This document shows positions 1 to 8,668 of a stretch of DNA of 45,990 nucleotides, piece after piece (the first letter of the stretch is position 1; every line of letters starts with the position of its first letter). The DNA is from Clostridia bacterium. GTDB lineage: Bacteria; Bacillota; Clostridia; Christensenellales; Aristaeellaceae. Under the pieces are notes generated by a model. The model searched no databases. It was not told the origin of the DNA and saw only the letters and a list, made by a program, of their open reading frames with translations. A program made the translations under genes and the position numbers. The stretch spans positions 1 through 45,990 of the forward strand of contig JAFUZM010000036.1 in NCBI GenBank assembly GCA_017476605.1, read 5' to 3'.

Positions 1-640
1 CCCATTATTTTCCGTCATCCCGATGAGAGCTTAATAAATACAAGAAAACGCAGCCTCTATGAGGGCCTGGCTATGTGAGTTAGCCATTGTTCAGGGCTTA
101 AAAACCTTGCGCATAAACAAGGCCATACCTTTTGGCCTAGACCTCATTAATGCACCGCACCCGAATAAGTGCTAAGCCCACTGCATGGACACTTCGTCAC
201 ACACCCGTGCCCTGATTTGCGGAGAAAAATCTGAGCGCTTGAGGAAGATGACACAATTATCGTAATTTATTATGGAACGCTGGGAAGCGGCAGACCAGCA
301 TAACCATCTGGAATCCTTATAGTAGTCCAGTCAACCTTCTTTGCGGCATAGACAATTTCTGAGTATTTGGTTTCTGTGGAGGTTTTTCCGATAAGTGGCG
401 AGAATAGGAATAGGAGCAACAACGAAGTTATCGACTATGCGACAAAGCAATGTAAGAGCCAGTAGTTTAACCGCTGCCGGTCTTTCTTATGATTTACGAG
501 TCAGAAGCGAAGTTCCACCAGTTAAGGGAAAATACTACAGGTTAATCCCTTAGTTACCGAGAGAATTTCCTTAGTGAAAAGTTAGTTTTTGAAAAGCTTG
601 CTTGTTTACCAGTTTACAGGAACACATCATCTCCGATGAT
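1..640. ncRNA. Candidate large structured RNA region, strand and ends unknown
   Basis: I see no convincing CDS here, but many complementary segments. Pairs that can form: 59-64 with 142-147 (ATGAGG/CCTCAT), enclosing TGGCTA/TAGCCA (68-73/81-86), CTTG/CAAG (106-109/118-121) and AGGCCA/TGGCCT (120-125/133-138; the last two share two bases and are alternatives at their border). Further pairs are GCAC/GTGC (157-160/169-172), CAGGGC/GCCCTG (92-97/209-214), ATGG plus GCTGG against CCAGC plus CCAT (272-275, 279-283, 295-299, 304-307) and TAAGGGA/TCCCTTA (523-529/546-552). A multibranch of this sort suggests a large bacterial ncRNA. I could not match it to RNase P, tmRNA, 6S, SRP RNA or a group II intron from memory. 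Degraded coding sequence is the main alternative. The left end may lie outside the window. Confidence 0.3.
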
Positions 641-792
641 CCCTGACTCCAGATTCATGGTATGGAGTGATGGAAATATGCCTTTTTGTTCAACCTGGTG
701 TATGCAGAAAAAAGGAATGACGGTGACGACACATTTATTTCCAGAAGCGGAACGGATAGAGTGTCGCTGCTATCGCAAAGATTCTTTATGCA

Positions 793-872
793 GTATAATT
801 CCCCAACTTAATGTAAAATGATAATAAGTTGGGGAATTATACTCAGATACTTGACGGATAATTCCCCAACTT
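793..872. repeat. Perfect 18-bp inverted repeat plus a third copy of one arm
   Basis: The arms 793-810 and 825-842 are exact reverse complements (18 of 18) around a 14-nt spacer. A third copy of the left-arm core, ATAATTCCCCAACTT, lies at 858-872 in direct orientation. There is no T-tract, so it is not an obvious terminator. The cluster ends about 70 bp before the -35 box of the promoter at 942-970, which fits an operator array or the remnant of a mobile element end. The function is not known. Confidence 0.6.
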
Positions 873-941
873 TTATACGGCACTGACACTGACTGGAAAC
901 GTGCTTACAGGCGCGAAAAACGACATTTGAGGCAAAATTTG

Positions 942-970
942 TTGCGAACCTGCAGATCGCATGATATAAT
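942..970 (+). promoter_or_regulatory. Sigma-A promoter with extended -10
   Basis: TTGCGA (942-947), a 17-nt spacer and TATAAT (965-970), preceded by TGA to give an extended TGN -10. It reads into the DUF5685/DnaJ pair. Because transcription would start near 977, it excludes the upstream in-frame ATG at 927 as a translation start. Confidence 0.75.
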
Positions 971-1064
971 CCCTCTGCAGTTTAGGGAACAATGGGAGAG
1001 CTGTATGCGCTGCCATCATGCGGCGCATGGGAAAAGCGAAAAAAGAGAAAGAGAGGAAACAGGA

Positions 1065-1949
1065 ATGCTTGGTGTCATGCTTGTTCGCAAGGAAGAGCTG
1101 AAGTTCCGGGAATTTGATCGATACCGGGCATATTACTGTGGACTTTGTCGCACACTCGGCAAGCGAACGGGCATTGCCAGCCGGATGGCACTCAGCTTTG
1201 AGATGACTTTCCTGGGTCTTCTTCTGACATCACTGTATGAACCCGAAACGAGAGAGGAACACCATCGGTGTCCGGTGCATCCGGCCAAACGGCGGCAGAT
1301 GCTGCAGAACAGCGTACTTGAGTACTGCGCAGATCTGTCTGCCCTGACGGCGTATTATGATCTTCTGGATGGATGGCAGGATGAGCATCGGGTGGATCAG
1401 CTGGCTGCCAGTGGTGTGATCCAAAAGGCAGCAAAAGAAAGCGGAGCCCGCTGGCCGAGACAGAAAGAGGCCGTGGAGCGGTATGTCAATGAGCTGCATA
1501 AAGTGGAGGCCTCCGGGGACGATCTCCTCGATACGGCTGCCAATCTGACCGGGGAGATGCTGGCGGAGCTCTATGTCATGGAGGAGGACTTCTACAGTCC
1601 GGACCTTCGAACCCTCGGCTTTGGAATCGGGAAATTCATTTATCTCTCGGACAGCTATGAGGATATCGAGAAGGATATCAAGCATGGCAATTATAATCCG
1701 CTGATTTCAAGATGGAAGCAGCCGGGATTTGATGAACATATAAAGGAAGTTTTAGACAGCATTATGGCTGAGACTGCGGCGGCCTTTGAGCGGCTGCCTC
1801 TTCTCCTTGACGCGGAGATTATGCGCAACATTCTGTACTCCGGAATGTGGCAGCGCTTTGAGGCAACCTGGCAGCGTCGGCAGGAAAAGGAAAAGCGTGC
1901 GAGGGAAAAGAGCGAAAGCAGCGAAACCTCTGCCACTTCTCCTGATTGA
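1065..1949 (+). CDS. DUF5685 family protein
   Basis: 294 residues. The N-terminus, KEELKFREFDRYRAYYCGLC, carries the Tyr-Tyr-Cys-Gly-Leu-Cys signature I associate with DUF5685 proteins of Clostridia. A second conserved-looking stretch, GFGIGKFIYLSDSYEDIEKD, lies in the C-terminal half. The middle is mostly helical, with no signal peptide or membrane segment. The Cys pair may bind metal, but that is inference. I chose the ATG at 1065 because it matches the family N-terminus, has a GAGAGG Shine-Dalgarno upstream and lies after the promoter. The frame is open back to an ATG at 927, which would precede the predicted transcription start. The DnaJ gene begins 30 nt after its stop, so the two are probably one operon. 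The biochemical function is unknown. Confidence 0.8.
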   Translation: MLGVMLVRKEELKFREFDRYRAYYCGLCRTLGKRTGIASRMALSFEMTFLGLLLTSLYEPETREEHHRCPVHPAKRRQMLQNSVLEYCADLSALTAYYDLLDGWQDEHRVDQLAASGVIQKAAKESGARWPRQKEAVERYVNELHKVEASGDDLLDTAANLTGEMLAELYVMEEDFYSPDLRTLGFGIGKFIYLSDSYEDIEKDIKHGNYNPLISRWKQPGFDEHIKEVLDSIMAETAAAFERLPLLLDAEIMRNILYSGMWQRFEATWQRRQEKEKRAREKSESSETSATSPD

Positions 1950-1979
1950 GGAAGGTAACCCACCAGAGAGGAATGGAAC

Positions 1980-2714
1980 ATGATGGATCCATATCAGGTA
2001 CTAGGTGTATCGCGGACGGCAAGCGATGATGAAATCAAAAAGGTGTACCGTCAGCTGTGCAAACAGTATCATCCGGATGCCAATGTCGGACGTCCGGACA
2101 TCGAACAGAGGCAAAAGCGATTCCTCGAGATTCAGCAGGCGTATGAGGAAATCATGCATCAGCGTCAGGGCGGCGGAGCCCGCCCGGGATCCGGGTATAA
2201 CGGGGCAGCGCAGCAGCAACAGCAGCAGCAGTCGCCCTATGGGGATCCCTTTGAGGAGTTTTTCAGACAGTATGGTGGCACATATGGGTCAAGTGGCCGG
2301 TATGCCTATGGCAACACCTATCAGCAGAGCAGCTCACCGGAGATGCAGGCCGCCAAGAATTATATCGATGCAGGTCACTATGCGGAGGCACTTAATGCAC
2401 TTGGCATGGTTCCGCCCAGAGAGCGGAATGCACGCTGGTATTTCCTGAGCGCCATGGCGCAGAGCGGTCTGCACAACCAGGGACAGGCCATTGAGTATGC
2501 CCGTCAGGCCGTCAGCATGGAGCCCAGCAACCCGATGTATCAGGACCTTTTGTCGAACCTGCAAAGCGGAGGACGCGGGTATGCCCAGTACGGACAGCAG
2601 TACGGGCGTCATAATATGGGAAATATGGCCAATCCGTGCACGTCGCTTTGCGCAATCTATATGTGCTCGACGTGCCTGTGTGGCGGTCGCATGCCGTTGT
2701 TCTGCTGTATTTGA
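1980..2714 (+). CDS. DnaJ (J-domain) protein with cysteine-rich tail
   Basis: 244 residues. Residues 3-62 form a J domain: [20 protein letters not shown] followed by the HPD tripeptide in YHPD, the motif that stimulates the ATPase of DnaK-type Hsp70s. A Gln/Gly/Tyr-rich linker with a run of glutamines follows (about 63-125). Next comes a helical segment reminiscent of a TPR (about 125-185, with [14 protein letters not shown] and a second helix pair). The last 30 residues are very cysteine-rich (CTSLC, CSTCLC, FCC). It lacks the zinc domain and C-terminal domains of true DnaJ, so it is an accessory J protein. The start is supported by an AGAGAGGA Shine-Dalgarno. It follows the DUF5685 gene closely, which suggests a joint function. 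The Cys tail could bind metal or be lipidated; that is speculation. Confidence 0.85.
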   Translation: MMDPYQVLGVSRTASDDEIKKVYRQLCKQYHPDANVGRPDIEQRQKRFLEIQQAYEEIMHQRQGGGARPGSGYNGAAQQQQQQQSPYGDPFEEFFRQYGGTYGSSGRYAYGNTYQQSSSPEMQAAKNYIDAGHYAEALNALGMVPPRERNARWYFLSAMAQSGLHNQGQAIEYARQAVSMEPSNPMYQDLLSNLQSGGRGYAQYGQQYGRHNMGNMANPCTSLCAIYMCSTCLCGGRMPLFCCI

Positions 2715-2786
2715 CATAAATACCGGAAAGATTCAAGCATTTTTTAGGCACGTTTATCACATTTTTCACGGATGAGGAAAAAAAGA

Positions 2787-2815
2787 TTGCATAATAAAGG
2801 GATTTGGGATACAAT
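2787..2815 (+). promoter_or_regulatory. Sigma-A promoter for the trmH operon
   Basis: TTGCAT (2787-2792), 17-nt spacer, TACAAT (2810-2815). It lies about 55 nt upstream of the methyltransferase start and would drive the three-gene set 2870-5139. Confidence 0.7.
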
Positions 2816-2869
2816 GCAGTCGATTTTTGAGGCAGGCGGCAGTTGCCTCTGAAGGGAGAGGTGCAGGCG

Positions 2870-3655
2870 ATGATCCGGATTGAAAGCATTCATAATCCGC
2901 AGATTCAGTCCCTGCGAAAACTTTCAAAGGCAAAAGCACGCAGAGAGTCCGGCACCTTTCTGGTGGAAGGTCCCCGGATGGTGGAGGAGGCACTGGCACT
3001 TCATCTGCCAAGGATGCTTCTTGTGAGCAGGACGGGCCTGTTCGCTGACTTGGTGCACGCCGCTGAGGCGGACGGGCTGCAGGTGATTGAGGTCAGCGGG
3101 AGTGTCATGGATGCATTGTCGGAGAGCAAAACGCCTCAGGGTGTTATGGCGCTCTGCCCGATGAAGGAAGAAACAAGAGGGCCGGCAGGTCCTCTGATTC
3201 TTGCGCTTGACGGAGTCCAGAATCCGGGCAACGTGGGCACGATGATCAGGACGGCAGAAGCCGCGGGAATAACGTGCGTCCTCCTTGGCGTGGGATGTGC
3301 GGATCTCTATTCGGCCAAGACCCTGGCTGCGACCATGGGGTCTGTGTTCCGCCTTGACATCCTTCAGGTCCCGGATCTCAAAGAGACGCTTAGGATGCTT
3401 TCAAAGGATGGATACAACATTTTATCCGGAGTGCTGGATGGGATGGACTTTTACGAGGCCTGTCCCCCGGGAAAGTCGGTCCTTGTGATCGGCAATGAGG
3501 GAAACGGCATTTCGGAGGAGATTAAAGACGTATCAACACACTGCCTGACCCTTCCGATGTGGGGGCGGGCAGAAAGCCTCAATGCCTCTGTTGCAGCAGG
3601 CATTATGATTTATGAACTGGCCAGACGAAATCATCTGGCAGAGGGTTCAAATTGA
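2870..3655 (+). CDS. TrmH/SpoU family RNA 2'-O-ribose methyltransferase
   Basis: 261 residues. The N-terminal part (NPQIQSLRKLSKAKARRESG, then FLVEGPRMVEEAL) is the substrate-binding SpoU_sub_bind domain of about 70 residues found in 23S rRNA methyltransferases. The SPOUT catalytic domain follows, with LDGVQNPGNVGTMIRTAEAAG (motif 1, Asn and Arg conserved), VIGNEGNGIS (motif 2) and LPMWGRAESLNASVAAGIM (motif 3). These motifs form the trefoil knot that binds S-adenosylmethionine. It probably methylates a ribose in rRNA or tRNA; the exact position cannot be told from sequence. The ATG at 2870 was chosen over the upstream start at 2843 because it has GGGAGAGG 8 nt before it and starts at the family N-terminus. 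First gene of a probable operon. Confidence 0.88.
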   Translation: MIRIESIHNPQIQSLRKLSKAKARRESGTFLVEGPRMVEEALALHLPRMLLVSRTGLFADLVHAAEADGLQVIEVSGSVMDALSESKTPQGVMALCPMKEETRGPAGPLILALDGVQNPGNVGTMIRTAEAAGITCVLLGVGCADLYSAKTLAATMGSVFRLDILQVPDLKETLRMLSKDGYNILSGVLDGMDFYEACPPGKSVLVIGNEGNGISEEIKDVSTHCLTLPMWGRAESLNASVAAGIMIYELARRNHLAEGSN

Positions 3656-3684
3656 ATCCTTAGAAGTTGGAAGGAGAAAAATGT

Positions 3685-3936
3685 ATGCTTGAGTACCGGT
3701 ATGATACACAGCTCCTCATTGACGGCGAAAACCTTGATGAGGATGAAATCTATGATTATTTCGTAGACAATTTTGACGGGGACAGCCTGCTGGCCGTCGG
3801 TGATGAGGATATGATCAAGATCCACTATCATACGAATGAGCCCTGGAAGGTGCTGGAGTATTGCGCCTCGCTGGGAGAAATCTATGATATCGTTGTCGAG
3901 GATATGGACAGGCAATCCCGCGGACTTCAGGGGTAA
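3685..3936 (+). CDS. Small free-standing domain resembling the C-terminus of FakA/DAK-type kinases
   Basis: 83 residues. The stretch GDSLLAVGDEDMIKIHYHTN followed by EPWKVLEYCASLGEIYDIVVEDM closely resembles the C-terminal domain of the fatty-acid kinase subunit FakA (YloV/DAK-like), where a GDSLVVVGDDDLVKVHVHTN-type stretch is typical. The N-terminal ATP-binding DhaL and middle domains are absent, and no FakA or FakB gene is visible nearby. The ATG at 3685 has GGAAGGAG 8-9 nt upstream, and the next start, ilvA, is 3 nt after its stop, so translation is probably coupled. It may be a regulatory or protein-binding module. The domain likeness is from memory of family consensus; the function is unknown. 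Confidence 0.75.
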   Translation: MLEYRYDTQLLIDGENLDEDEIYDYFVDNFDGDSLLAVGDEDMIKIHYHTNEPWKVLEYCASLGEIYDIVVEDMDRQSRGLQG

Positions 3937-3939
3937 GCT

Positions 3940-5139
3940 ATGGAAAGTGTAACACTTGGGATGATTCTTGAGGCCCGCGAACGCCTCAAGGGAATCATCC
4001 AGCGTACCGGTCTCGTGGAATTTCGGGCACTTGAAAAGAATGGTGCCCGCATCTTTCTTAAGACGGAGGATCTCCAGAACACGGGCTCTTTCAAGGTCCG
4101 CGGTGCCTACATCAAGATTGCCGGTCTCAGCGAGGCGGAAAGAGCGGCGGGCGTGATTGCAAGCTCTGCCGGAAACCATGCGCAGGGGGTTGCCCTGGCG
4201 GCGCGCCAGTTTGGCGTGCCGGCAACCATTGTCATGCCCAGCGGTGCACCGCTGGCCAAGGTAAAGGCCACGCGGGAACTTGGGGCGACGGTGGTTCTCC
4301 ACGGAACGGTCTATGATGATGCCTATGAGGAGGCAAGGCGCCTGCAAAGTGAAACCGGCGCCACGTTCATCCATCCCTTCGATGATCCTCTGGTCATTGC
4401 GGGGCAGGGAACGATTGGACTTGAGATCATGGATGATCTGCCCACGGTGGGCACCATCCTGGTGCCGATTGGTGGCGGCGGACTGGCAAGCGGTGTTGCT
4501 GCAGCAGTCAAGATGCTGCATCCGAATGTCCGCGTCATCGGTGTACAGGCCTCAGGTGCAGCCGGAATGAAAGTCTCCTTTGATGCCGGACATGTGGTCT
4601 GTCTTGAGAGTGCAAAGACAATTGCAGACGGCATTGCCGTCAAGCAGCCGGGCGAGGTGACCTTTGCGCTTTGCCGGGAGTATCTTGATGATATTGTCAC
4701 GGTGGATGATGATGAGATCGCACAGGCCATCCTGTTCCTGATGGAAAAGGGAAAGATGGTTGCAGAGGGCGCGGGAGCTGCGCCGGTTGCCGCCATTCTC
4801 AATAATAAGATTGAGCTTTCGGGGGATGTGGTCGCCCTTATTTCCGGCGGGAACATTGATGTGACCATGATCTCAAGGATCATTGAAAAGGGCCTGCTGC
4901 GCGCCGGACGGGTCAGCAAGTTGAGGATCGTCCTGCAGGATCGGCCGGGACAGCTTGAAATTGTCAGCAGAATCATCGGAAGTGCGGGCGCAAATGTCAT
5001 GGCGGTTCACCATGACCGGACGGATGTCGATCTTGATATCCGGGATGCACTTCTTGAGATCACAATGGAGACTCAGGACAGGGAGCATGCCAATCGCGTC
5101 ATTGAAGCTCTGAGAACATCCGGGTTCACAGTCATGTAG
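3940..5139 (+). CDS. ilvA: Threonine ammonia-lyase with C-terminal ACT domain
   Basis: 399 residues. This PLP enzyme deaminates L-threonine to 2-oxobutanoate, in isoleucine synthesis or threonine catabolism. The PLP lysine is Lys52 in TGSFKVRGA. The phosphate-binding glycine loop is GGGGLASG, and SSAGNHAQG is the substrate loop of fold-type II enzymes. From about residue 325 the sequence (KLRIVLQDRPGQLEIVSRII...) is an ACT domain, which normally binds an amino-acid effector. The length matches the short class with a single ACT domain (about 400 residues), not the longer two-ACT IlvA of E. coli, so TdcB-like catabolic use is possible. The start is 3 nt after the upstream stop, with a GGGG-containing Shine-Dalgarno inside the previous gene. 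No other branched-chain genes are adjacent. Confidence 0.93.
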   Translation: MESVTLGMILEARERLKGIIQRTGLVEFRALEKNGARIFLKTEDLQNTGSFKVRGAYIKIAGLSEAERAAGVIASSAGNHAQGVALAARQFGVPATIVMPSGAPLAKVKATRELGATVVLHGTVYDDAYEEARRLQSETGATFIHPFDDPLVIAGQGTIGLEIMDDLPTVGTILVPIGGGGLASGVAAAVKMLHPNVRVIGVQASGAAGMKVSFDAGHVVCLESAKTIADGIAVKQPGEVTFALCREYLDDIVTVDDDEIAQAILFLMEKGKMVAEGAGAAPVAAILNNKIELSGDVVALISGGNIDVTMISRIIEKGLLRAGRVSKLRIVLQDRPGQLEIVSRIIGSAGANVMAVHHDRTDVDLDIRDALLEITMETQDREHANRVIEALRTSGFTVM

Positions 5140-5184
5140 CCCCTGATTTTTACCTGAATTTACATATTTTCTCTAATATCAGGA

Positions 5185-5213
5185 TTGAAAGCAAACAGTA
5201 CATTTGGTATAAT
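5185..5213 (+). promoter_or_regulatory. Sigma-A promoter of the tig-clp cluster
   Basis: TTGAAA (5185-5190), exact 17-nt spacer, TATAAT (5208-5213). About 50 nt of leader precede the trigger factor start at 5266. I see no CtsR- or HrcA-type operator next to it. Confidence 0.85.
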
Positions 5214-5265
5214 CAACGACAGCGCTTTTTTAGACTTGGCGCAGAAGAAAAGGGAGGAAACGATT

Positions 5266-6615
5266 ATGGAACATACGTTTGAAAGATTACCCGACTGCAA
5301 AGTACGGATTCATTATACACTCACGAATGAGGAATTTGAGGAGTACAAGAGAAAGGGATTTTTGAGAGATCGCAAGAGATTCAATGTTCCTGGATTCCGT
5401 AAAGGAAAGGCACCGATGGCGCTCGTCAGAAACTACTACGGCGACGGCGTTCTTATCTTCGGCGGAATGGAGGAGATTGTCCTTGATACAGTAGAGGAGA
5501 TATTCAAAGAGGAAAAGGCGTATCCTTACTATGAGGTTGGATATGACTTGAAGCCCGAGAATGCAGATGAGGGCTCTTACAGCTTCTATGGAGAGTTCAC
5601 TGAGCAGGTTCGCGCAGAGATCTGCGATGCTGAAGGACTTGAGGTCAATGTTCCGCCTGTAGCGACAGTGAGCGATGCAGATGTTGAAGCGAAAATTGCT
5701 CAGGAGCTGAAGAAACAGGCATCCCGCGAGCAGATTACGGATCGCCCCTGTCAGGATGGGGATATTGTCAATATTGATTATGAGGGAACCATTGATGGCG
5801 TGCCTTTTGAAGGTGGCAAGGCGGATCATCATCAGCTTACACTGGGACAGGGAACGTTCCTTGCAGAGCTTGAGGAACAGATCAAGGGCATGACCATTGG
5901 TGAGACCCGCGATTGTCCTGTTACGTTCCCGGAGGATTATCACGGGAAGGATGTTGCCGGAAAGGCAGCCGTGTTCAAGGTTGTTCTTAATTCCATCCTT
6001 CATGAGGAAATTCCGGAGCTGGATGATGACTTTGTCCAGGATATCAGCGAGTTTGATACCGTTGAGGAATATCGGGCTTCCGTCCGCAAAGATCTTGAGG
6101 AACTGGCAGCGGAACGTACACAGGCAACACGCAGAAATGCAATTATCTATACGATGATGGACAAGTCCACAATCGAGTTTGCTGAAGCATTTGTTGATGA
6201 AGAATGCAAAAAGGAAGTGGATAATTCATTCAAGCAGTATGAGGATATTGGCCTCTCCAGGGAATATCTGCTTGGCGCGTACGGAATGACAGAGGAAGCG
6301 TATACGGCCAGAATACGCGCTGATCTGGTGGAGCGCCTTAAGGGCGAGCACATACTGCTTTCAGTGATTGCTGATGATGAACTGAAGGTTGAAGACGGTG
6401 AGGTGGATGCCTACATTGAAAAGCAGGCACAGGGGGCAAACGTTACTGTCGAAGAGTTTAAAAAGAGTCTTTCCGAGGATGAACTGAAGAATATTGCATC
6501 CTGGGTGATCACCGAGAAGGCCTATAAGATTCTCGAAGACAAGGTAAAATTTGTGGTTAAGGAACCGGCAAAGACGACGGAGGTTCCGGCTGAAGAGGAA
6601 AACAAGGCTGAGTAA
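5266..6615 (+). CDS. tig: Trigger factor, ribosome-associated chaperone and prolyl isomerase
   Basis: 449 residues. Trigger factor docks at the ribosomal exit tunnel and shields nascent chains. The ribosome-binding signature is GFRKGKAP at residues 43-50. The FKBP-type peptidyl-prolyl isomerase domain (about 160-245) begins DGDIVNIDYEGTIDGVPFEG and includes LGQGTFLAELEEQIKGM. The remaining C-terminal residues form the helical chaperone arms, ending in an acidic tail (EEENKAE). The length is slightly above the usual 430. The ATG at 5266 follows GGGAGGAAA directly; the frame is open upstream to 5185 but that part overlaps the promoter. tig followed by clpP and clpX is the standard bacterial order. 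Confidence 0.96.
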   Translation: MEHTFERLPDCKVRIHYTLTNEEFEEYKRKGFLRDRKRFNVPGFRKGKAPMALVRNYYGDGVLIFGGMEEIVLDTVEEIFKEEKAYPYYEVGYDLKPENADEGSYSFYGEFTEQVRAEICDAEGLEVNVPPVATVSDADVEAKIAQELKKQASREQITDRPCQDGDIVNIDYEGTIDGVPFEGGKADHHQLTLGQGTFLAELEEQIKGMTIGETRDCPVTFPEDYHGKDVAGKAAVFKVVLNSILHEEIPELDDDFVQDISEFDTVEEYRASVRKDLEELAAERTQATRRNAIIYTMMDKSTIEFAEAFVDEECKKEVDNSFKQYEDIGLSREYLLGAYGMTEEAYTARIRADLVERLKGEHILLSVIADDELKVEDGEVDAYIEKQAQGANVTVEEFKKSLSEDELKNIASWVITEKAYKILEDKVKFVVKEPAKTTEVPAEEENKAE

Positions 6616-6671
6616 GCTGAGTGTTCCTTTGAGCCTCGTTCCAATCATGCGTTTTTCAAAAGAGAGGGAAA

Positions 6672-7277
6672 ATGTCTAATTTTTCATATTTTGAGCCCAG
6701 TGTCATTGAAAAGACACCATATGGTGAGCGTTCCTATGATGTATATTCAAGACTGCTTAAGGACCGCGTCATCTTTTTAAGAGGCGAGGTCAATGAGCCG
6801 CTGGCAAACAGCATTGTGGCGCAGCTCCTGTTCCTTGAGATGGAGGATGCGGATGCTGAGATTTCCATGTATATCAACAGTCCTGGCGGAAGCGTGACGG
6901 ATGGAATGGCGATTTTTGATACCATGAGGTATATCAAGCCGAAGATCCGTACCGTCTGTCTGGGCATGGCGGCGTCTATGGGCGCGTTCCTGCTGATGGC
7001 AGGTGAGCCGGGCATGCGGATGGCGCTTCCGAACAGCGAGGTTATGATTCATCAGCCGAGCGGCGGAGCCAGCGGCCAGGCAACGGATGTCCAGCTTCAT
7101 GCAGAATGGCTTCTTCGTACCAAGAAGAAGATGAACAAACTGATGAGCGAAATGACCGGCCAGCCCCTTGAGAAGATCGAGCGGGATGTCGAGCGCGATT
7201 ACTTTATGACCGCCGAGGAAGCCAAGGCGTACGGGATCATTGATGAAATCTTTGTGCCACGTGCGGCGAATAATTGA
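6672..7277 (+). CDS. clpP: ATP-dependent Clp protease proteolytic subunit
   Basis: 201 residues, the usual length. The serine protease triad is visible: Ser102 in GMAASMGA, His127 in VMIHQP and Asp176 in DVERD. Fourteen subunits form the chamber that degrades substrates unfolded by ClpX or other AAA+ partners. The start has an AGAGAGGGA Shine-Dalgarno. It lies 56 nt after tig and 8 nt before clpX, whose Shine-Dalgarno overlaps the clpP stop codon, so the three are co-transcribed and ClpP-ClpX translation is likely coupled. Confidence 0.97.
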   Translation: MSNFSYFEPSVIEKTPYGERSYDVYSRLLKDRVIFLRGEVNEPLANSIVAQLLFLEMEDADAEISMYINSPGGSVTDGMAIFDTMRYIKPKIRTVCLGMAASMGAFLLMAGEPGMRMALPNSEVMIHQPSGGASGQATDVQLHAEWLLRTKKKMNKLMSEMTGQPLEKIERDVERDYFMTAEEAKAYGIIDEIFVPRAANN

Positions 7278-7285
7278 GGTTAAGA

Positions 7286-8590
7286 ATGCCAAAAGACTAT
7301 ACAACACAACCAAGGCGTGCGCGCTGCTCGTTCTGTGGAAAGACACAGGATCAGGTGCGTCGCCTGATTGCCGGTAACAATGCGTATATCTGTGATGAGT
7401 GCACGCGGCTTTGCCAGGATATCATCAACGAGGATGCAGGGTATTACGAGCAGAATTCCAATAAGAAGCTGCCCAAGCCCTCGGAGATAAAGAGCTTCCT
7501 TGATCAGTATGTCATTGGTCAGGAACAGGCAAAGCGTACGCTGTCCGTTGCGGTATACAACCATTACAAGCGTATTTACAGCACAAGAAAGAACGACGAT
7601 GTGGAGCTGCAGAAATCCAACATCGTCATGATCGGACCCACCGGTTGCGGCAAGACCTTCCTGGCGCAGTCTCTGGCTAAGATTCTGAATGTTCCCTTTG
7701 CCATCGCCGATGCGACGAGCCTTACCGAGGCCGGCTACGTCGGTGAGGATGTAGAGAACATCCTCCTGCGTCTTTTGCAGAATGCAAACTATGACATTGA
7801 GGCCTGTCAGCGCGGCATCATCTACATTGATGAGGTTGACAAGATCGCCAAGAAGAGCGAGAACGTTTCCATCACCCGTGATGTCTCGGGCGAGGGTGTT
7901 CAGCAGGCACTGCTGAAGATCATTGAGGGAACGGTTGCCAATGTTCCGCCGCAGGGCGGACGCAAGCATCCGCAGCAGGAGTATATCCCTATTGATACCA
8001 CCAACATTCTGTTCATCTGTGGTGGTGCATTTGCAGGAATCGACAAGTTCATCGAGAAGAGGCAGGGCTCTACGGCCATGGGCTTTGGTGCCAATGTGCG
8101 TGGACAGAAGAAAGAGGAAATCGGAAAGATCCTTGCGGATGTCCGTTCGGAGGACCTCCTTAAGTTCGGCCTGATTCCCGAGTTTGTCGGACGTCTTCCC
8201 ATTGTCGTCACCCTGGACGGCCTTGATGAGGATGCGCTGGTGACCATCCTGAAGGAGCCCAAAAACGCGCTGACCAAGCAGTACCGCCGGCTTCTTGAGA
8301 TGGATGGTGTGGACCTTGAATTCGATGAAGGAGCCCTTCGCGCCATCGCGCACAAGGCGATTGAGCGCAAGAGCGGTGCCCGCGGACTCAGGGCCATTGT
8401 AGAAAAAGCTCTTCTGGATACGATGTATGATCTCCCTGAGCACAACGATATTGCAAAGGTGATCATCACGGAAGAGGTCGTTGAAGGACAAAAACCGCCG
8501 GTTCTCGTCTATGGAGAGCCCAAACGTCGGATGAACAATACCACGCGTCGGGCGATTACCAGCTTAGAATCTGAACCTTCAGTTTCGTAG
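7286..8590 (+). CDS. clpX: ClpX, AAA+ unfoldase of the ClpXP protease
   Basis: 434 residues. The N-terminal zinc-binding domain has Cys14, Cys17, Cys36 and Cys39 (CSFC and CDEC). Walker A is GPTGCGKT (117-124), Walker B is [10 protein letters not shown], and the pore/RKH region and IGF-type ClpP loop region follow (the sequence around [11 protein letters not shown] is conserved). ClpX recognises tagged substrates and threads them into ClpP. The ATG at 7286 is preferred over the TTG at 7274 because TTGAGGT, overlapping the clpP stop, serves as its ribosome binding site. It is followed by a strong terminator. Confidence 0.97.
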   Translation: MPKDYTTQPRRARCSFCGKTQDQVRRLIAGNNAYICDECTRLCQDIINEDAGYYEQNSNKKLPKPSEIKSFLDQYVIGQEQAKRTLSVAVYNHYKRIYSTRKNDDVELQKSNIVMIGPTGCGKTFLAQSLAKILNVPFAIADATSLTEAGYVGEDVENILLRLLQNANYDIEACQRGIIYIDEVDKIAKKSENVSITRDVSGEGVQQALLKIIEGTVANVPPQGGRKHPQQEYIPIDTTNILFICGGAFAGIDKFIEKRQGSTAMGFGANVRGQKKEEIGKILADVRSEDLLKFGLIPEFVGRLPIVVTLDGLDEDALVTILKEPKNALTKQYRRLLEMDGVDLEFDEGALRAIAHKAIERKSGARGLRAIVEKALLDTMYDLPEHNDIAKVIITEEVVEGQKPPVLVYGEPKRRMNNTTRRAITSLESEPSVS

Positions 8591-8594
8591 TTTC

Positions 8595-8621
8595 AAGAGC
8601 GGGAGATTTCCCGCTCTTTTT
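8595..8621 (+). terminator. Rho-independent terminator after clpX
   Basis: A 10-bp perfect stem (8595-8604 with 8609-8618), GATT loop, and a T run to 8621. It separates tig-clpP-clpX from lon. Confidence 0.9.
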
Positions 8622-8668
8622 CTCACAATTGACAGATAGTCACTGATGACTGAGGAAGGAGAAAACAT

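Noticed and set aside
270-430. Short minus-strand frame with a hydrophobic stretch and then TKYSEIVYAAKKVDWTTIRI...
   Set aside because: It looks somewhat protein-like and ends in two stops, but has no standard start with a ribosome binding site and is broken upstream; recorded only as a possible gene remnant within the structured region.
636-821. 61-codon plus-strand frame, MIPDSRFMVW and on
   Set aside because: No Shine-Dalgarno, no family likeness, and its end runs into the 18-bp palindrome; treated as chance.
7280-8491. 403-codon minus-strand frame opposite clpX
   Set aside because: A shadow of clpX with no motif or start signal.
8629-8660. TTGACA at 8629 as the lon promoter
   Set aside because: No -10-like hexamer at 16-18 nt; the place is taken by the ribosome binding site.
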